DNA from: Lachnospiraceae bacterium
GTDB taxonomy: Bacteria > Bacillota_A > Clostridia > Lachnospirales > Lachnospiraceae
Assembly: GCA_024699595.1 (NCBI GenBank)
Contig: JAILPG010000337.1
Span: 1-36,152, forward strand
DNA: 36,152 nt
Reading direction: 5' to 3'
Below the pieces are notes generated by a model. The model had not been told where the DNA came from and ran no database searches. It saw only the letters and a list, made by a program, of their open reading frames with translations. The number at the start of each line of letters is the position of its first letter. The first letter of the stretch is position 1. Position numbers and translations under genes: made by a program. Below, piece by piece: positions 7,922 to 16,203 of the stretch.

Positions 7922-10207
7922 ATGGTCAGATTATACGACAATGGGGTATATCTCTTAAACGGAACAGAGATAATAGAGGATAACGGACAGGCAGAGGCAG
8001 CCCTGTCTTCACAGGGAATCAGTATAAACAGAGAGGAAGCATCAGAGAATACCATAGCTTATGGAATACTAAAGTCTCACAACACCTCAGATGACATGGA
8101 CAAGCTTAAGATTAAGTTCGACAAGCTTACATCCCATGACATCACCTTTGTAGGTATCATACAGACAGCAAGGGCATCAGGCCTTGAAAGCTTCCCGATC
8201 CCATATGTACTCACGAACTGCCACAATTCCCTGTGCGCAGTCGGAGGTACGATAAATGAGGATGACCATGTGTTTGGACTGACCTGCGCAAAGAGATACG
8301 GAGGGATATATGTTCCTCCCCATCAGGCTGTTATCCATCAGTTTGCAAGGGAGATGCTTGCGGAAAGCGGAAAGATGATCCTAGGCTCCGACTCACATAC
8401 AAGATACGGTGCCCTTGGTACCATGGCTGTAGGAGAAGGAGGTCCGGAGCTTGTAAAGCAGCTGTTATCAAGGACCTATGATATAGACAGGCCCGGCGTT
8501 GTTGCCGTGTATCTGAAAGGTGAACCGGTTCCCGGTGTTGGCCCTCAGGATGTCGCTCTTGCCATAATCGGAGCAGTGTTCAAAAACGGATATGTTAAGA
8601 ACAAGGTAATGGAATTTGTGGGGCCGGGAGTCTCAAATCTGTCAGCTGATTTCAGGATAGGCATAGATGTAATGACCACCGAGACTACCTGTTTATCATC
8701 GATATGGCAGACAGATGAAAAGATCGAGGAGTTCTACGACATTCACAAGAGAAAAGAATGCTATAAGGAATTAAGACCGGGAAAGACAGCTTATTATGAC
8801 GGCCTTATAGAGATCGATCTGTCCGGGATAAGGCCGATGATAGCAATGCCCTTCCATCCGAGCAACACCTACACGATAGACGAGGTCAACGAAAACCTTG
8901 AAGATGTTCTTGCGGACGTTGAAAAGAGGGCACTTGTAAGTCTTGACGGACAGGTTCCGTATTCCCTTAAGGATAAGATAGTAAACGGAAAACTCTATGT
9001 GGATCAGGGAATCATCGCAGGTTGTGCCGGAGGAGGCTTTGAAAACATCTGCGCCGCTGCTGATATCCTTGAGGGAACCGATATCGGTTCCGATGAGTTT
9101 ACTTTAAGCATATATCCGGCTTCCATGCCTATATACATGGAGATAATAAAGAACGGATGTGCAGCAAAGATACTGGAGACGGGAGCAGTTATCAAGACTG
9201 CTTTCTGCGGACCGTGCTTTGGCGCCGGAGACACCCCTGCAAACAATGCTTTTTCAATAAGACATTCGACCAGGAACTTCCCCAACAGGGAAGGATCCAA
9301 GCTTCAGAACGGACAGATATCCTCAGTTGCTCTGATGGATGCAAGATCCATAGCGGCAACAGCCGCAAACAGGGGATTTTTGACCGGTGCGGACAAAGCG
9401 TTGGAAGCAGGCAGATTAAAGACCTATAAGTATTACTTTGATGAAAAGATCTATAAGAACAGGGTATTTGATTCAAAGGGAATACCTGATAAAAATACGG
9501 AGATCAAATTCGGACCAAATATTAAGGACTGGCCGAAGATGTGTGCGCTTACCGATAATCTTCTGTTAAGAGTGGTCTCAGAGATCCATGATCCGGTCAC
9601 CACAACGGATGAGCTGATACCTTCGGGAGAGACTTCATCCTACAGATCAAATCCGCTCGGGCTTGCTGAGTTTGCCTTATCAAGAAAGGATCCTGAATAT
9701 GTTGGCAGAGCCAAGGCCATGAAGAAGATCGAGGAGAGAAGGGAAGCCGGTGAGGCTCTGACTGAGATAGAAGACATTGCAAAGGTATTTGACAGCATAA
9801 AGAAGACTTATAAAGATGCAGACAGTGATAATACCGGTGTCGGAAGCACCATCTTTGCAGTAAAGCCAGGAGACGGCTCTGCAAGGGAGCAGGCAGCATC
9901 CTGTCAGAAGGTTCTCGGAGGCTGGGCAAACATATCCAATGAATACGCAACAAAGAGATATCGTTCCAATCTCATCAATTGGGGCATGCTGCCGTTTATC
10001 ATTGATGAGGGCGCTCTTCCGTTTAAAAACCTTGACTATATATTTATACCCAACATTAAAAAAGCCATTCAAAATAAGCAGAAAGAGATAAAAGCGTATG
10101 TCGTAAAAGACAGCTTAGAGGAATTCACCCTTAAGATGGGAGATCTTACGGATGATGAGAGGACGATAATCCTTGACGGCTGCCTGATCAATTATTATGC
10201 GAAGTAA
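7922..10207 (+). CDS. Aconitase-superfamily hydratase
   Basis: This is a cytoplasmic iron-sulfur (de)hydratase of the aconitase superfamily, 761 residues from ATG 7922. AGGAGAG at 7906-7912 fits this start better than the TTG six bases earlier. Candidate cluster ligands are C368 ([10 protein letters not shown]) and the pair C429/C432 ([12 protein letters not shown]), matching the family spacing. [13 protein letters not shown] (about residue 154) and the C-terminal swivel-like domain ([19 protein letters not shown]) are also present. The usual cluster motif GSCTNS is replaced by AGCAGGG, so the substrate may not be citrate. It resembles the uncharacterised YbhJ-type hydratases more than AcnA/AcnB. 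It stands alone between the inverted-repeat element and the kinase gene. Confidence 0.85.
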   Translation: MVRLYDNGVYLLNGTEIIEDNGQAEAALSSQGISINREEASENTIAYGILKSHNTSDDMDKLKIKFDKLTSHDITFVGIIQTARASGLESFPIPYVLTNCHNSLCAVGGTINEDDHVFGLTCAKRYGGIYVPPHQAVIHQFAREMLAESGKMILGSDSHTRYGALGTMAVGEGGPELVKQLLSRTYDIDRPGVVAVYLKGEPVPGVGPQDVALAIIGAVFKNGYVKNKVMEFVGPGVSNLSADFRIGIDVMTTETTCLSSIWQTDEKIEEFYDIHKRKECYKELRPGKTAYYDGLIEIDLSGIRPMIAMPFHPSNTYTIDEVNENLEDVLADVEKRALVSLDGQVPYSLKDKIVNGKLYVDQGIIAGCAGGGFENICAAADILEGTDIGSDEFTLSIYPASMPIYMEIIKNGCAAKILETGAVIKTAFCGPCFGAGDTPANNAFSIRHSTRNFPNREGSKLQNGQISSVALMDARSIAATAANRGFLTGADKALEAGRLKTYKYYFDEKIYKNRVFDSKGIPDKNTEIKFGPNIKDWPKMCALTDNLLLRVVSEIHDPVTTTDELIPSGETSSYRSNPLGLAEFALSRKDPEYVGRAKAMKKIEERREAGEALTEIEDIAKVFDSIKKTYKDADSDNTGVGSTIFAVKPGDGSAREQAASCQKVLGGWANISNEYATKRYRSNLINWGMLPFIIDEGALPFKNLDYIFIPNIKKAIQNKQKEIKAYVVKDSLEEFTLKMGDLTDDERTIILDGCLINYYAK

Positions 10208-10278
10208 GAGGAGACAGAGATTCTTAGTCTGGAATAGAGCCGGAACTGTTTAGAGATGATCGTTATTGGAGGAAGGTA

Positions 10279-11796
10279 ATGGGATGTAATGAAAAGGATT
10301 ATGAAAAGCTGCAAAAAGAAAACAAGATCCTGAAGCGCGAATATGCAAGGCTTAAGCAGGATCTTTCCATGCTTTCAAATCTGAATGATTACGCTACAAG
10401 ACTGAGAAACTATAACGAGGAGCGGGTGGTTGCTGCCAACCGGGCCAAGAGTAATTTTCTTGCAAACATGTCCCACGAGATCAGAACACCCATGAATGCC
10501 ATCATTGGTATGGATGAGATGATCTTAAGAGAGTCAGAGGACATTAAGATCAATAAATATGCAATGGATATCAAGAGCGCCAGTAAGACGCTCTTGTCCA
10601 TTATTAACGATATTCTGGACTTATCAAAGATCGAGTCGGGAAAAATGGAGATCGTTCCCGTAGAATATGAAAGCCTTTCCGTGTTCAATGACATAGCTAA
10701 TATGACAATGAAAAAGGCACAGGAAAAGGGTCTGAATTATGATCTTAATGTAGACAGCCGGATTCCCAGATTGCTGTTCGGAGATGAGATCAGAGTCCGG
10801 CAGATCATGTTAAACATCATAAACAACGCGATTAAGTATACTGCTGAAGGTGGTGTCAGCATAGATGTTTCTTATGATCAGAATGCGGAAAAACTGCGCA
10901 TTAAGGTAAGTGACACCGGAATAGGGATACGTCCCGAAGATATGGGGAAATTATTTGAATCCTTTCAGCGCCTTGAGGAGAGCAGAAACCGCAATATTGA
11001 AGGTACAGGACTTGGACTGAACATTACCAAACAGCTGGTGGAGCTGATGGATGGTTCTATCAGTGTTGAGAGCGAGTATGGCAAAGGAACTACTTTTATA
11101 GCCGAGGTATTGCAAAAGACAGTCGACAAAACTCCGATAGGGAACTTCTCTGATTCATTGGCCCGTGCACGGACGATGATGGAAGAATACAAGCCTGTTC
11201 TTGTGGCACCGGGTGCCAGAGTCCTGATAGTAGATGACAATGATATGAACCTCGAAGTGATACGGGGACTTCTTAACGATACCAGGATCGATGTTACTTG
11301 TGTGACTTCCGGAAAAGGGGCGATCGAACAGCTGAGAGAGCATAGATATGACGTGATCCTGTTGGATCAGATGATGCCGGGTATGTCGGGAATCGAGGTT
11401 CTTTCGGTCATCAATAAAGAACATCTTGCAGATAATACTCCTATCATAGCACTTACGGCTGATGCCATAGTCGGTGCCAGGGATGTCTATTTAAAAAAGG
11501 GATTTACCGATTATCTTACCAAACCGGTAATGTATGAGGATCTTGAGAATCTGCTGCTTAAGTATATAGATAAAAAGAAGATACTCACAAAGGAACAGCT
11601 CGAAGAAGAAGAGGCAAAAAGGGACAGACCCGTTGTATTAGTGATAAATGATTCCACAGACAGGTTAAATGAGATAAAGGAAATGCTTGGTGACAGATTC
11701 AAGGGCGTTTTTGTCAAGGATGAAGCACAGGCTGAAAAATACCTGTCAAAACATGCAGTAGAATTTGTGATCAGAGACGGAGGGAAGGCGGAATGA
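10279..11796 (+). CDS. Soluble hybrid histidine kinase with two receiver-like domains
   Basis: A 505-residue protein with a GGAGGAAGG site before ATG. It has no signal peptide or membrane segment. Order: coiled coil (about residues 5-50); HisKA with phospho-acceptor H66 in SHEIRTPMNAI; HATPase with N box NIINNAIKYTAEG, G1 DTGIGI, F box FESFQR and G2 GTGLGL; a full receiver (about 313-425) with phospho-site D363 in ILLDQMMPG and K in TKPV; then a short receiver-like remnant (about 450-505, VVLVINDSTDRLNEIK) that ends early and lacks the phospho-aspartate loop. No input domain is present, so sensing probably comes from a partner. The stop overlaps the start of the FIST gene (ATGA), which implies coupled translation and a shared pathway. 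Confidence 0.9.
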   Translation: MGCNEKDYEKLQKENKILKREYARLKQDLSMLSNLNDYATRLRNYNEERVVAANRAKSNFLANMSHEIRTPMNAIIGMDEMILRESEDIKINKYAMDIKSASKTLLSIINDILDLSKIESGKMEIVPVEYESLSVFNDIANMTMKKAQEKGLNYDLNVDSRIPRLLFGDEIRVRQIMLNIINNAIKYTAEGGVSIDVSYDQNAEKLRIKVSDTGIGIRPEDMGKLFESFQRLEESRNRNIEGTGLGLNITKQLVELMDGSISVESEYGKGTTFIAEVLQKTVDKTPIGNFSDSLARARTMMEEYKPVLVAPGARVLIVDDNDMNLEVIRGLLNDTRIDVTCVTSGKGAIEQLREHRYDVILLDQMMPGMSGIEVLSVINKEHLADNTPIIALTADAIVGARDVYLKKGFTDYLTKPVMYEDLENLLLKYIDKKKILTKEQLEEEEAKRDRPVVLVINDSTDRLNEIKEMLGDRFKGVFVKDEAQAEKYLSKHAVEFVIRDGGKAE

Positions 11797-12980
11797 GATC
11801 TTTTCAGGCATTCACCAGAGAAGTTGATGATATAGAACTGGCTGTAAGTGAACTGAAAGCCGGACTTGATCCGTCGCAGTTTCAGAAGAACACATGCGGA
11901 GTTGTTTTCTGCGGCTTCGAACCTGATATGGATGAGTTAGTGAAAGCTCTCAACGAGGCTTTTGATTTCCCGTTCTTTGGCTGTACGGGTATAGGGATTT
12001 TCTCGACCGAAGGCTATTCCCAGAGCAGTATCTCTCTTTTGGTATTGACCGGAGATGATGTGGAGTTTTCTGTAGGAATGACAGAGGATATCCTTGGATC
12101 AGACGATGTCATACACTTTGCAGATACATACCGTGCGTGCAGACAACAGCTTAAAGGTGATGACAGACTCATCTTTACTTATGTGCCCTGGCTTAACAAC
12201 GTTATGTTTGATGATATCGTAAGCCTTTTAGATGAGGAATCGCATCAGGTACCGGTATACGGGGGCATCGCTTCCGACGGATGGACCTTTGATGCGACAT
12301 ATGTGTTTACCAATAAAGGAGCTTCCCAGACTGCAGGTGTAATGATGGTTTTAGCCGGAAATGTCAATCCGGTATTTACAATAGAGCATTCCACAACGCT
12401 TACCACCAATCTGCACAAGGTGGTCACCAAAGCAGAGGGTACCGTGGTCTATGAGCTGGATGGAAAGCCGGTGACTGATTTTATACGTGAGATGGGCCTG
12501 ATCACTGACAAGACCTCCGTGATCCTTGATTATCTGGGCACGCCGTTTCTTGCAACACAGAAGACAAAGGACGGAGATGAGATTGACACGCTCAGATGTC
12601 TCGGAGTGATCGATCATGAGAAACAGTCCTGCGGTTATATCGGTAGGATCGATGAAGGTTCTGAACTTAATATGGTACTGATCTCCAAGGAGGATATCGA
12701 GAAATCGGTCAAGACGGCCTTTGATGAGATCCTGGAAAGGATCTCCGGGACACAGGATTATAAATACAGCAGCATCTTCTGCTCATCCTGTGCCGCAAGA
12801 TACTGTCTGCTTGTGGCGGATAAGAATGCGGAAGGCCGTGCCTTTGTCGGGCGTCTGCCTGAAGGAGTTAATGTTCAGGGAGTATACATCTACGGTGAAT
12901 TCTGTCCTGCACAAGGCAAGCACAAAGGCGGACTTCATAACGTTCTGTCCAATGAAACCTTTACGATACTTGCTATCTGA
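11793..12980 (+). CDS. FIST-domain sensory protein
   Basis: A 395-residue cytoplasmic protein whose ATG overlaps the kinase stop by four bases. The N-terminal FIST domain (about residues 30-215) contains FPFFGCTGIGIFSTEGY and VPVYGGIASDG. The FIST_C part (about 225-390) has the family's Cys-containing SSIFCSSCAARYC stretch and ends in the characteristic YGEF...GLHNVLSNETFTILAI region. FIST domains were described as small-molecule, possibly amino-acid, binding sensors attached to signalling proteins; the ligand here is unknown. Because the upstream kinase has no sensor of its own, the simplest reading is that this protein supplies the input in trans. A convergent lipoprotein gene starts 21 nt downstream of the stop. 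Confidence 0.88.
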   Translation: MRSFQAFTREVDDIELAVSELKAGLDPSQFQKNTCGVVFCGFEPDMDELVKALNEAFDFPFFGCTGIGIFSTEGYSQSSISLLVLTGDDVEFSVGMTEDILGSDDVIHFADTYRACRQQLKGDDRLIFTYVPWLNNVMFDDIVSLLDEESHQVPVYGGIASDGWTFDATYVFTNKGASQTAGVMMVLAGNVNPVFTIEHSTTLTTNLHKVVTKAEGTVVYELDGKPVTDFIREMGLITDKTSVILDYLGTPFLATQKTKDGDEIDTLRCLGVIDHEKQSCGYIGRIDEGSELNMVLISKEDIEKSVKTAFDEILERISGTQDYKYSSIFCSSCAARYCLLVADKNAEGRAFVGRLPEGVNVQGVYIYGEFCPAQGKHKGGLHNVLSNETFTILAI

Positions 12981-13001
12981 CAGATTAAACGATCAAAAGG
13001 C

Positions 13002-13319
13002 TTATTTTTTCTTAAAGATGTCGTATTTTGTGGAAAGAGTTCCCTCGTTCTTGTCATAATCAAATGTCATATCAAGAGGATTTCCGGGATAATTTAGCTT
13101 GATCTCAATATAGTCTCCGTTCATTTTGTATTCACAGGAATATACGTTTCCGTTCTCATGATAAGTCAGGCTGCTTCCGGAAAACGCAAAGTAATCATCG
13201 TCATCATAAGAACCGCTTGACTCATTGTATCGGTAAAATTTTCCCGAAGGTGATCCGCAGCCGGTTACAAACAGCAAACATAATACTGTCAGAATAATAA
13301 GCCATCTTTGTTTTTTCAT
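13002..13319 (-). CDS. Small putative lipoprotein (105 aa)
   Basis: This minus-strand gene has a GAGGAG site before ATG. The N-terminus is a classic lipoprotein signal: KKQR, a hydrophobic core LIILTVLCLLF, and lipobox VTGC with Cys 21 as the lipidation site. The mature part is a short beta-rich domain of about 80 residues with aromatic and acidic patches (SGSYDDDDYFAFSG, NVYSCEYKMNGDYIEIKL) and ends in basic residues KKK. It should sit on the outer face of the membrane. Small lipoproteins of this build occur widely in Lachnospiraceae; the function is unknown. It converges on the FIST gene with a 21-bp gap. Confidence 0.8.
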   Translation of the reverse strand: MKKQRWLIILTVLCLLFVTGCGSPSGKFYRYNESSGSYDDDDYFAFSGSSLTYHENGNVYSCEYKMNGDYIEIKLNYPGNPLDMTFDYDKNEGTLSTKYDIFKKK

Positions 13320-13380
13320 TTTATATCTCCTCGTAGCTCTGGTTGATGAAGCCTGTGCAGTGTAATCTGCTTATTCATCA

Positions 13381-13410
13381 ATTATAGCCTATAGCAGTCT
13401 ATACCGTAAA
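13381..13410 (-). promoter_or_regulatory. Candidate sigma-A promoter for the lipoprotein
   Basis: Read on the minus strand: TTTACG (13410-13405), an 18-bp spacer, then TATAAT (13386-13381). This places transcription start roughly 50-55 nt before the lipoprotein ATG. Confidence 0.6.
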
Positions 13411-13553
13411 CACGCAGATCAGCTGAATGCAGGAAAAAGTGAATGAACACTTTTATATCCATTGCACCTAAGCATTTCCGATAAATGGCCGATATAGATT
13501 ATACAGGCGGGAAAAGGCCTTTAAGCTTGTAAGATATATTGACCATGGATGGT

Positions 13554-13602
13554 GTGTAATGAACGGGAACGGAAGCCCGGTTCATTACACTTTTTTATTT
13601 TT
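13554..13602 (+). terminator. Intrinsic terminator in the gap before the EF-hand gene
   Basis: GTGTAATGAACGGG (13554-13567) pairs with CCCGGTTCATTACAC (13576-13590) with one bulge, followed by TTTTTTATTTTT. It points rightwards. No plus-strand gene lies between 13320 and this hairpin, so it ends an unseen transcript (small RNA or leader). A perfect 12-bp palindrome TTTGCGCGCAAA (13600-13611) follows directly. The remaining gap 13411-13553 holds only a small hairpin (AAAAGTG/CACTTTT, about 13435-13454). Confidence 0.8.
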
Positions 13603-13657
13603 GCGCGCAAAGGAAGGTGAATCAACAAAACACGTAAAGGAAAACGGAGGGTATTAT

Positions 13658-14761
13658 TTGATAATCACAAACAGCCAGATAGGAATGGAGTCTGCCAGAA
13701 AGTATACTTCTGTGCGCAGGGATGCGATCATGTCACTATCTGCTGAGGTAAAGGATGGTGAGATATCCGACAATAAGTTTAAGAACTCTATAAAAGACCT
13801 GTTGTCGGGAAGAAAGAGTAAGGAAGGCGGTGAAGCATTAGAAGATACTGCGCTGTCATCTGCGGATGACATGAAAACGCCCGAAACCATACGGACAAAA
13901 ACGGGCCTTGATTATGACAAGTGGGAGGAGGATGCAAAATCCAGGATCAGGAGTCACTGTATCTTATTCCTGATAAGGCTGCTCTTTGGAGACAAATATG
14001 ATAAGTATTTTGACGATGATGAGAGCCAGTGCCCGCTTGAAGAGCTTAAGAACAGTGCTGCTTCGCCGAATCCATATTATTATTACAGTAAGGTTTCCGA
14101 GGAACATTATTTCAAGGAGACGGAAGAGACCGCATTCAGTGCACAGGGCAAGGTGGTCACGGCCGACGGAAGGGAGCTTGATTTTAATATCTCCCTGCAG
14201 ATGAGCAGAAGCTTTGAGGAATACTATAAACAGGAAAGTGAAAGCCTTGTATCTGTTATGTGTGATCCTCTTGTGATCAATCTGGATACCGATATTGCTG
14301 AGGTCTCGGACCAGAAGTTCTATTTTGATCTCGATTGTGACGGAAAAGACGACAGAATATCCGTATTGAGCGGAAAAAGCGGGTTCCTTGCACTTGATAA
14401 GAACGAAGATGGCAAAATAAATGACGGAAACGAGCTGTTCGGAACAAAGACAGGAGACGGGTTCTATGATCTTTCCAAATATGACGATGATGGAAATGGG
14501 TTCATAGATGAGGCCGACGATATCTTTGACAAGCTTCGGATCTGCGTGTTTGACGAGAAAGGCGATCAGACTCTGTATAAGCTTAAGGACAAGGATGTGG
14601 GAGCTATTTTCCTTGGGAATGTCCATACAGATTTTTCCCTGAAGGACAGATCGGACAACCACACAAATGCAGCGATCAGAAAGACAGGGATCTTCCTGTA
14701 TGAAAACGGGGCAGCAGGCACGATTCAGCATCTGGATCTTGCAAAGGAGATGCTTGCATAG
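13658..14761 (+). CDS. EF-hand-like calcium-binding protein
   Basis: I choose TTG 13658 as the start because GGAGGG lies 7-8 nt upstream and an ATG at 13559 falls inside a terminator stem; the product is then 367 residues, beginning LIITNSQIGMESARKYTS. There is no signal peptide. The N-terminal third is polar and helical; a cysteine and a hydrophobic helix (CILFLIRLLFG) lie near residue 100. The C-terminal part has three Asp-rich loops resembling EF-hand or dockerin calcium sites: DLDCDGKDDRI from D224, DKNEDGKINDGNE from D247, and DDDGNGFIDE from D276. Proteins with this N-terminus and tandem calcium loops are common in Lachnospiraceae and are unassigned. It may bind calcium and be exported by an unconventional route; that is a guess. 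Confidence 0.8.
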   Translation: MIITNSQIGMESARKYTSVRRDAIMSLSAEVKDGEISDNKFKNSIKDLLSGRKSKEGGEALEDTALSSADDMKTPETIRTKTGLDYDKWEEDAKSRIRSHCILFLIRLLFGDKYDKYFDDDESQCPLEELKNSAASPNPYYYYSKVSEEHYFKETEETAFSAQGKVVTADGRELDFNISLQMSRSFEEYYKQESESLVSVMCDPLVINLDTDIAEVSDQKFYFDLDCDGKDDRISVLSGKSGFLALDKNEDGKINDGNELFGTKTGDGFYDLSKYDDDGNGFIDEADDIFDKLRICVFDEKGDQTLYKLKDKDVGAIFLGNVHTDFSLKDRSDNHTNAAIRKTGIFLYENGAAGTIQHLDLAKEMLA

Positions 14762-14778
14762 AAACAGCTCATTCTCGC

Positions 14779-15045
14779 TTAGTCTTCTTCGATAACCTGT
14801 ATCTCCAGGTAATCAAAATCAACAGGCTCTATGAAACTGTCCTGATAAAACCGGGCTTTGGCATGGAGCCTGAAATCCTCGATGATATTGTCAAGCCATA
14901 TGGGCTTTGCAAGGTCAAAGCTGTAGCAGATCTCGTCGATAGCATCAAAGACCTTGTGTGTTCTTGTGTCATCTCTGTCATTTACAATGGTGATGTCACG
15001 AAGCATCCTGTTATCTTTAAATTCCCTTGCCCATAGTCTGAACAT
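14779..15045 (-). CDS. Conserved uncharacterised 88-aa protein
   Basis: An 88-residue minus-strand protein with GGGGTGG upstream as ribosome site. No signal or membrane segment is present. The sequence is dense in aromatic and acidic residues: MFRLWAREFKDNRML at the start, a central DDTRTHKVFDAIDEICYSFD, PIWLDNII, then RFYQDSFIEPVDFDYLEIQ near the end. The pattern matches a short family that I remember as very conserved across Firmicutes but without a named function. The gene converges on the EF-hand gene with a 17-bp gap and diverges from the alarmone synthetase. Confidence that it is real is high; function is unknown. Confidence 0.8.
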   Translation of the reverse strand: MFRLWAREFKDNRMLRDITIVNDRDDTRTHKVFDAIDEICYSFDLAKPIWLDNIIEDFRLHAKARFYQDSFIEPVDFDYLEIQVIEED

Positions 15046-15109
15046 GATCCACCCCGGATTTATAGCGTTTCAGCGTGAGTTTGCGTTATCTCTTTAGCGT
15101 GATGAAGTC

Positions 15110-15138
15110 TTGAAAAGCACCGTATGATAATATATACT
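15110..15138 (+). promoter_or_regulatory. Candidate sigma-A promoter for the alarmone synthetase
   Basis: TTGAAA (15110-15115), a 17-bp spacer, then TATACT (15133-15138), each 5 of 6 to consensus. A second TATAAT lies at 15140-15145. Expected start of transcription is about 30-35 nt before the gene. Confidence 0.7.
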
Positions 15139-15177
15139 ATATAATGGTGAAAACCAAATATGCAATGATAAGTTAAG

Positions 15178-15822
15178 GTGAAAGAATTGGAGTATAAGAT
15201 TCAAGGAAAATCAGAAGTAGACGATTGGGAAACTTTGATACTTCTGTACAATTCGGCATTAAAGGAAATGGGAACCAAGCTGGAGATATTAAATGATGAG
15301 TTCCAGCATATACATCAATATAATCCTATCGAACATATAAAGATGAGAGTCAAGACCTCGGAGAGCATAGTAAGGAAGCTCAAGCGGAAGGAGCTTGATT
15401 CGACCATAGAAAACATGCAGAAGTATGTTAATGACATTGCGGGCGTGAGGATAATATGCTCGTTTACTTCTGATATATACAGACTTGCCGACATGATCAC
15501 CAACCAGAGTGATATCAGGGTACTTGAGACCAGGGATTATATCAAGAATCCCAAGCCTACCGGATATAAAAGCTATCATATGATAGTCACTGTTCCGATC
15601 TTTTTGTCCGATTCAGTGTATGATACCAAGGTGGAAGTACAGATCAGGACCGTAGCCATGGATTTCTGGGCAAGTCTTGAGCATAAGATGAATTACAAAT
15701 TCGCCCTGGATCCTCCGGAGAAGATCAAGAAAGAGCTGTATGACTGCTCATTAATGATATCCGAGCTGGATGAAAGAATGTTAAATCTTAACGAAGAGAT
15801 ACGTAAGACGGCAAGGAACTGA
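15178..15822 (+). CDS. Small alarmone synthetase, RelQ-like
   Basis: This enzyme makes (p)ppGpp from GTP or GDP and ATP. It is a stand-alone RelA/SpoT synthetase domain of 214 residues without hydrolase, TGS or ACT domains, the size of the RelQ/SAS1 class. Visible motifs: YNPIEHIKMRVKTSESIVRKL (residues 49-69), DIAGVRIICSFTSDIY (89-104), KNPKPTGYKSYHM (about 124-136) and VEVQIRTVAMDFWASLEHK (about 151-169). The start could be GTG 15178 or TTG 15187; AAGGTG (15175-15180) is well placed only for the TTG. Its own promoter is at 15110-15138. The usual Lachnospiraceae proteins of this type lack any fused domain, as here. Confidence 0.92.
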   Translation: MKELEYKIQGKSEVDDWETLILLYNSALKEMGTKLEILNDEFQHIHQYNPIEHIKMRVKTSESIVRKLKRKELDSTIENMQKYVNDIAGVRIICSFTSDIYRLADMITNQSDIRVLETRDYIKNPKPTGYKSYHMIVTVPIFLSDSVYDTKVEVQIRTVAMDFWASLEHKMNYKFALDPPEKIKKELYDCSLMISELDERMLNLNEEIRKTARN

Positions 15823-15860
15823 GCACTCAGCCTGCTTCCTCATATGCATCAGATTAGAAG

Positions 15861-15905
15861 ATGTCCGTATTCCTGATCGTGCAAGCACATCAAGTATACG
15901 GACAT
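15861..15905 (+). repeat. Nested hairpin downstream of the alarmone synthetase
   Basis: ATGTCCGTAT (15861-15870) pairs perfectly with ATACGGACAT (15896-15905). Inside, TGATCGTGC pairs with GCACATCA with one bulge. No U-tract follows. It is probably a 3'-end structure of the synthetase mRNA or part of a small RNA. Confidence 0.65.
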
Positions 15906-15933
15906 TGCTAATACATTCTTAATAAATGAGGAG

Positions 15934-15962
15934 TGCCCAGGTGGATGAGAATCACCTGGGCA
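15934..15962. repeat. Second inverted repeat in the 15823-16203 gap
   Basis: TGCCCAGGTG (15934-15943) pairs with CACCTGGGCA (15953-15962) around a 9-nt loop. The tail is AATATTATG, not a clean U-tract, so termination is uncertain. Between this and 16036 the sequence is AT-rich with nothing further recognised. Confidence 0.6.
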
Positions 15963-16035
15963 ATATTATGAAAAAATTTATCTGAACGTCTGGTTTATGT
16001 CTCTCTCAAGACATTTATACTGTAACAGAGAGTTG

Positions 16036-16091
16036 TGAACAAAATATGAACACACGGTGAACTAATAGTTAAAATATACAAAAACTATACT
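16036..16091 (+). promoter_or_regulatory. Three TGAAC repeats at 11-bp spacing plus a -10 box
   Basis: TGAAC occurs at 16036-16040, 16047-16051 and 16058-16062, exactly 11 bp apart. A TATACT -10 box is at 16086-16091. The -35 position 17 bp upstream (16063-16068, TAATAG) does not resemble consensus and directly abuts the last repeat. This is the layout of an activator-dependent promoter bound on one DNA face, as with LytTR-type regulators. Confidence 0.55.
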
Positions 16092-16141
16092 TTTACGATT
16101 TGATTCATTATACAAATTGCACAATAAACACCGTTTTTAGA

Positions 16142-16175
16142 AAAAATCTATCACTGTAATAGATTTTTACGATTT
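16142..16175 (+). repeat. Leader hairpin and repeated TTTTACGATTT
   Basis: AAAAATCTAT (16142-16151) and ATAGATTTTT (16159-16168) form a 10-bp stem with a 7-nt loop, ending in five T. TTTTACGATTT occurs at 16091-16101 and again at 16165-16175. It could attenuate transcription of the downstream papain-like gene. Confidence 0.5.
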
Positions 16176-16203
16176 TTAACTATCATAGAACAGGCAGGAA
16201 ACT

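Noticed and set aside
9004..10072. Several frames opposite the hydratase gene
   Set aside because: They are shadows of the aconitase-family coding sequence with Ser/Leu-rich composition typical of antisense frames.
13559..13657. Upstream extension of the EF-hand protein from ATG 13559
   Set aside because: That ATG lies inside a terminator stem, and a better ribosome site precedes TTG 13658.
13964..14731. 255-codon minus-strand frame opposite the EF-hand gene
   Set aside because: It has no ribosome site or recognisable domain, and the sense frame has clear calcium-loop motifs.
16036..16062. Short CRISPR-like repeat
   Set aside because: The repeat unit is only 5 bp with 6-bp spacers; it fits a protein-binding array, not CRISPR.
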